This document shows positions 61,430 to 64,000 of a stretch of 64,000 bases of DNA, piece by piece (the stretch's first letter is position 1; each line of letters opens with the position of its first letter). The notes under the pieces are model-generated. The model saw nothing but the letters and a program-made list of their open reading frames with translations. It was not told where the DNA came from and ran no database searches. This DNA is from Sorex araneus (Eukaryota > Chordata > Mammalia > Eulipotyphla > Soricidae), in the NCBI RefSeq assembly GCF_027595985.1, contig NC_073306.1, positions 103,755,484 to 103,819,483 on the forward strand, in the 5' to 3' direction. The translations under genes and the position numbers were made by a program.

Positions 61430-62910
61430 TGGATAGACTTGTCAGGGTGAGAGATTTCAATCCACTGTGAGCTGACCACTTTCTAACCACTTAGGTCATT
61501 CAACAATGAAATGAGCTGTCTCATGAGGTAATGAGGTTCCCATCACTGACAAAGGTTGCAGAAAAGGGGTGTGGACCATTAAGGATCATGTAGAGGTTTT
61601 CCTGAAGAGTAAAGACAACTCCGGATATTGGTGAGGATAAACAGAAACCAGCTTCCGAAGAACAGAGGGCAAAGCTCCTGGTTTGCATTCCATTTATTCA
61701 AACACCTCGACCTGGAATTCCCCGAGCAATTCAATTCTAACAGTCAGACACTTGGAGGGAAAAGGGAGCCAATACAAAATCTGAGAAACCAAAAGGGAAG
61801 ATAATATAACAAATAACACTGAAAGTAGACTTGGCCTGTGCCCAGGTCACTCACTTCCCTCTAGACGCTGCTTGCAGGGCCCCTGAAAGGATTTCTTGCA
61901 TCCTCTCCTAGAACTTTCCTGCCCCCTCTCCCCAAAATACACCCTGACAATGTACCCTAAGCTAAGAACGAGAAACAGGATCAATCACAAGTCGTGCCAG
62001 CCTGGAGCACAGAAAGGGGTTCTGAAATAATCTGGGATCAACAGGAAAGAGCATGACAGTTAGATAAAACTGTCTGCCCAGGGCTCAGTGGTGGAGAACA
62101 GAGGAACATATGCCGTACAGTTGATAAGCTTCCCCCCAAAATCCTAAGGCTTGTATGTGCAAATCGATAGGAAGAAAACAAGATATTATTTCTACAAAAG
62201 ACTTAAACCCAGTGTTTAACAACAGTGGAAATGACAAGTATCGTGGCATTTTGCAGAGGTTACATCTGAAGACAAAACCAGGTGCCTTGTAATCCTATTG
62301 CAGAAGTGTCGGGTAGTTGAGTTCCCTGTCGGGTAGGTTCTGGGCACAGAAGAGCAAAGGTGGATATCAACATCCACTGCATCAAGTGTTTCCAGCTCGA
62401 AGACCCAGCGGTAAGGCAAATGGGATTTTTGCCTAGAAATGGTTCTTATCCTTTACTCCAAGACTCAAATCAATAAAACGAGTGAGGAAACAATTTCTCA
62501 GATTCTCCCCCACTTTTCCCCTGGCTTCCAGCTTCTGGCCGTCTGCCCTCTGATATTCTGAGGGTCCTGAAGTGTCTCTCAAGTGTTGCTGTTGCTCCTG
62601 GGCCAGCCAGGCCTTCCATGCCTTTACCAGGTAACTCTGCCCACTCCCCGAGGCTCCCACCCACCTCTCAGAGGTCTGTTCCAAGTATTATAGTGATGTC
62701 AGTGGTTTCTGGCTTTTTGCCTGCAGCCCACGCTTTCCTCCACAACAAAAATGCTTCAATTCTTCTGCCCCCATTGCCTTTCAAGTTGTCGGTCCTCAGA
62801 CAGCCACAAAGAGCTCTGTTCTCCTGTTCTCCCAGGCCAGACTTGGCTGCCCCAGGGCAAACGCTGGGGTGAGGGGTAGGGAAGACACCCAAGGCTTCTC
62901 ACATGCCCTT
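61430..62910. other. Intergenic DNA
   Basis: No gene. Base composition is more even than elsewhere and no young SINE is present. Confidence 0.45.
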
Positions 62911-62914
62911 TTCT

Positions 62915-63010
62915 TTGCACACGGAGGAAACTGAGGCCCAGTGGAAAGGATTGTTAAAGGTGTCACAGAGTTGGATGATTTGAAATGAGACCAGAACCCC
63001 TATTTTGCTA
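62915..63010 (-). repeat. MIR core fragment
   Basis: CACGGAGGAAACTGAGGCCC followed by GTGTCACAGAGTTGGATGAT is the reversed MIR core. Confidence 0.7.
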
Positions 63011-63089
63011 CACAGGGTCTAGTCTTTCTAGCCCTTCACTCTCCTTGAGGTGGCTCAGACTTAGACAGCTGGCATTGGCTTTCACTTGA

Positions 63090-63320
63090 CACCTTTAAAA
63101 AACAAAACATATTTACCTCTTCTTCCTTTCTTTTCATCTCTCCTGACACTTCACCTTTTCTCTGTCTCACATCTCCATCCTTTTTTCCTGCTCTCCATTT
63201 CAGTATACTTTTCTCTCCTCTTCCCCATCTCCCTTCTTCTCCAAGCCTGCTCTCTTGTCTTTCCTACCCATGCCTTCCTCCTATTTCCTCTGTTCCTCTT
63301 TCTTTCTCTCTCGCCCTTTT
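63090..63320. repeat. Pyrimidine-rich low-complexity region
   Basis: Long runs of mixed C/T with few purines. The 101-codon Ser/Leu/Phe frame across it is a composition artefact. Confidence 0.7.
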
Positions 63321-63345
63321 CCACAAAGAATGAAGAATGGCTTTC

Positions 63346-63347
<2 letters not shown>

Positions 63348-63388
<41 letters not shown>

Positions 63389-63830
63389 TAATGAGTTATC
63401 TCGGGGTACAGTTACAGACTTATAAACTTTTGTGCAATGATCGCGTACCCATCCCTCCACCAGTGCCCATTCATCACTAATAATCCCAGTATCCCTCCCA
63501 CCACCCTCACCCCATCTCCTCCAGGCCCCGAAGCCCCCCCCCAGCCCGCTTTGTGGCAGGGCACTCCCTTTTGCTTTATCTCTCTCCTTATGGGTGTTGT
63601 AGTTTGCAATAGAAGTATTGAATGGTCATCATTCTGTCTGTAGTCTACTTTCAGCACGCATCTGCCATCCTGAGCGGGCCCTCATAGCACCCCATACTTG
63701 GTGATTCCTTCTCTATTTGAGCTGCCTTTTCCCCCAGCATGTGAGGCCAGCTTCCAAGCCATGGAGCAATCTTCCTGGTATTCATCTCTACTATTCTTGG
63801 TGTAACTCTCCAATTCTGGAAGAACTGCTT
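63348..63830 (-). mobile_element. 5'-truncated L1 3' end with (ATT)n tail
   Basis: The T-rich (TTA)n at 63346-63388 is the tail. CATCCCTCCACCAGTGCCCA is the 3' UTR signature. An imperfect 14-bp duplication (AGAATGGCTTTCTT 63334-63347, AGAACTGCTTTCTT 63831-63844) gives the ends. Confidence 0.82.
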
Positions 63831-64000
63831 TCTTATACAAGTCACAAGTGTGGTGCCCTCCATAAGCTTTGAAGTTAGGGGTGGTGGGAGTGGAGGGTCA
63901 GGGGCAGGCAGAGGGCAATTGAGCAAGACCAGAAGAGAATGAATGAGTTACCCCTAACTTGGTTAAGTGGCTTACATTCCTCCAGCCTGACTCTAAAATC

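Noticed and set aside
63086-63391. 101-codon Leu/Ser/Phe-rich frame resembling a membrane protein
   Set aside because: Low-complexity pyrimidine tract ending in an (ATT)n Ile run; a composition artefact.

Overview
This is a mammalian nuclear DNA window, almost certainly from a shrew of the genus Sorex or a close relative (Soricidae). It is littered with two tRNA-derived SINE families whose shared head reads like GGGGCTGGAGCGATAGCACA, carrying a pol III A box (TAGCACAGCGG) and B box (GGTTCGATTCC). I associate that head with soricid genomes; the attribution is from memory, not a database search. Nothing bacterial, phage or plasmid-like is present. The locus corresponds to human 10q21.3.

Two protein-coding genes are supported. 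ADO (cysteamine / N-terminal cysteine dioxygenase) is a single-exon gene on the + strand at 25688-26491 inside a CpG island. EGR2 (KROX20) is a two-coding-exon gene on the - strand: exon 1 at 36709-36541 and exon 2 at 35201-33946, separated by a 1.34 kb GT-AG intron. The genes converge, with their 3' ends facing each other across roughly 3-4 kb. ADO makes an O2-sensing thiol dioxygenase. EGR2 is an immediate-early three-zinc-finger activator for hindbrain segmentation, Schwann-cell myelination and lymphocyte tolerance. Neighbourhood and orientation match the conserved mammalian order, and nothing suggests that the two act in one pathway.

Layout: 1-24.4 kb is repeat-rich intergenic DNA on the upstream side of ADO. 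It holds a three-level nested L1 block (3.8-5.8 kb), many SINEs, and a SINE-poor stretch at 14.5-19.6 kb that may hold conserved enhancers. 25.0-29.7 kb is ADO with its promoter and a long, repeat-poor 3' region. 32.1-37.1 kb is EGR2 with a candidate 3' enhancer, 3'UTR, coding exons, intron, 5'UTR and a TATA/CRE/SRE core promoter. 37.1-40.1 kb is a large GC-rich CpG island upstream of EGR2. 40.1-64 kb is the start of a gene desert with SINEs, L1 pieces, MIRs and microsatellites.

The most unusual material is in the retroelements. A 505-bp composite element with an 18-bp target duplication joins a GC-rich head to an L1-like tail. The longer SINE family lacks poly(A), ends in CAGTGA repeats, and repeatedly sits in reverse orientation in the A-rich tails of other elements. 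Regulatory motifs worth testing are paired ZNF143-type motifs at ADO, stacked SRE/CRE/TATA at EGR2, three Pumilio motifs in the EGR2 3'UTR, and a SOX/AP-1 cluster just beyond the EGR2 poly(A) site. I found no entirely new gene system. Most long open frames in the GC-rich islands are compositional shadows.
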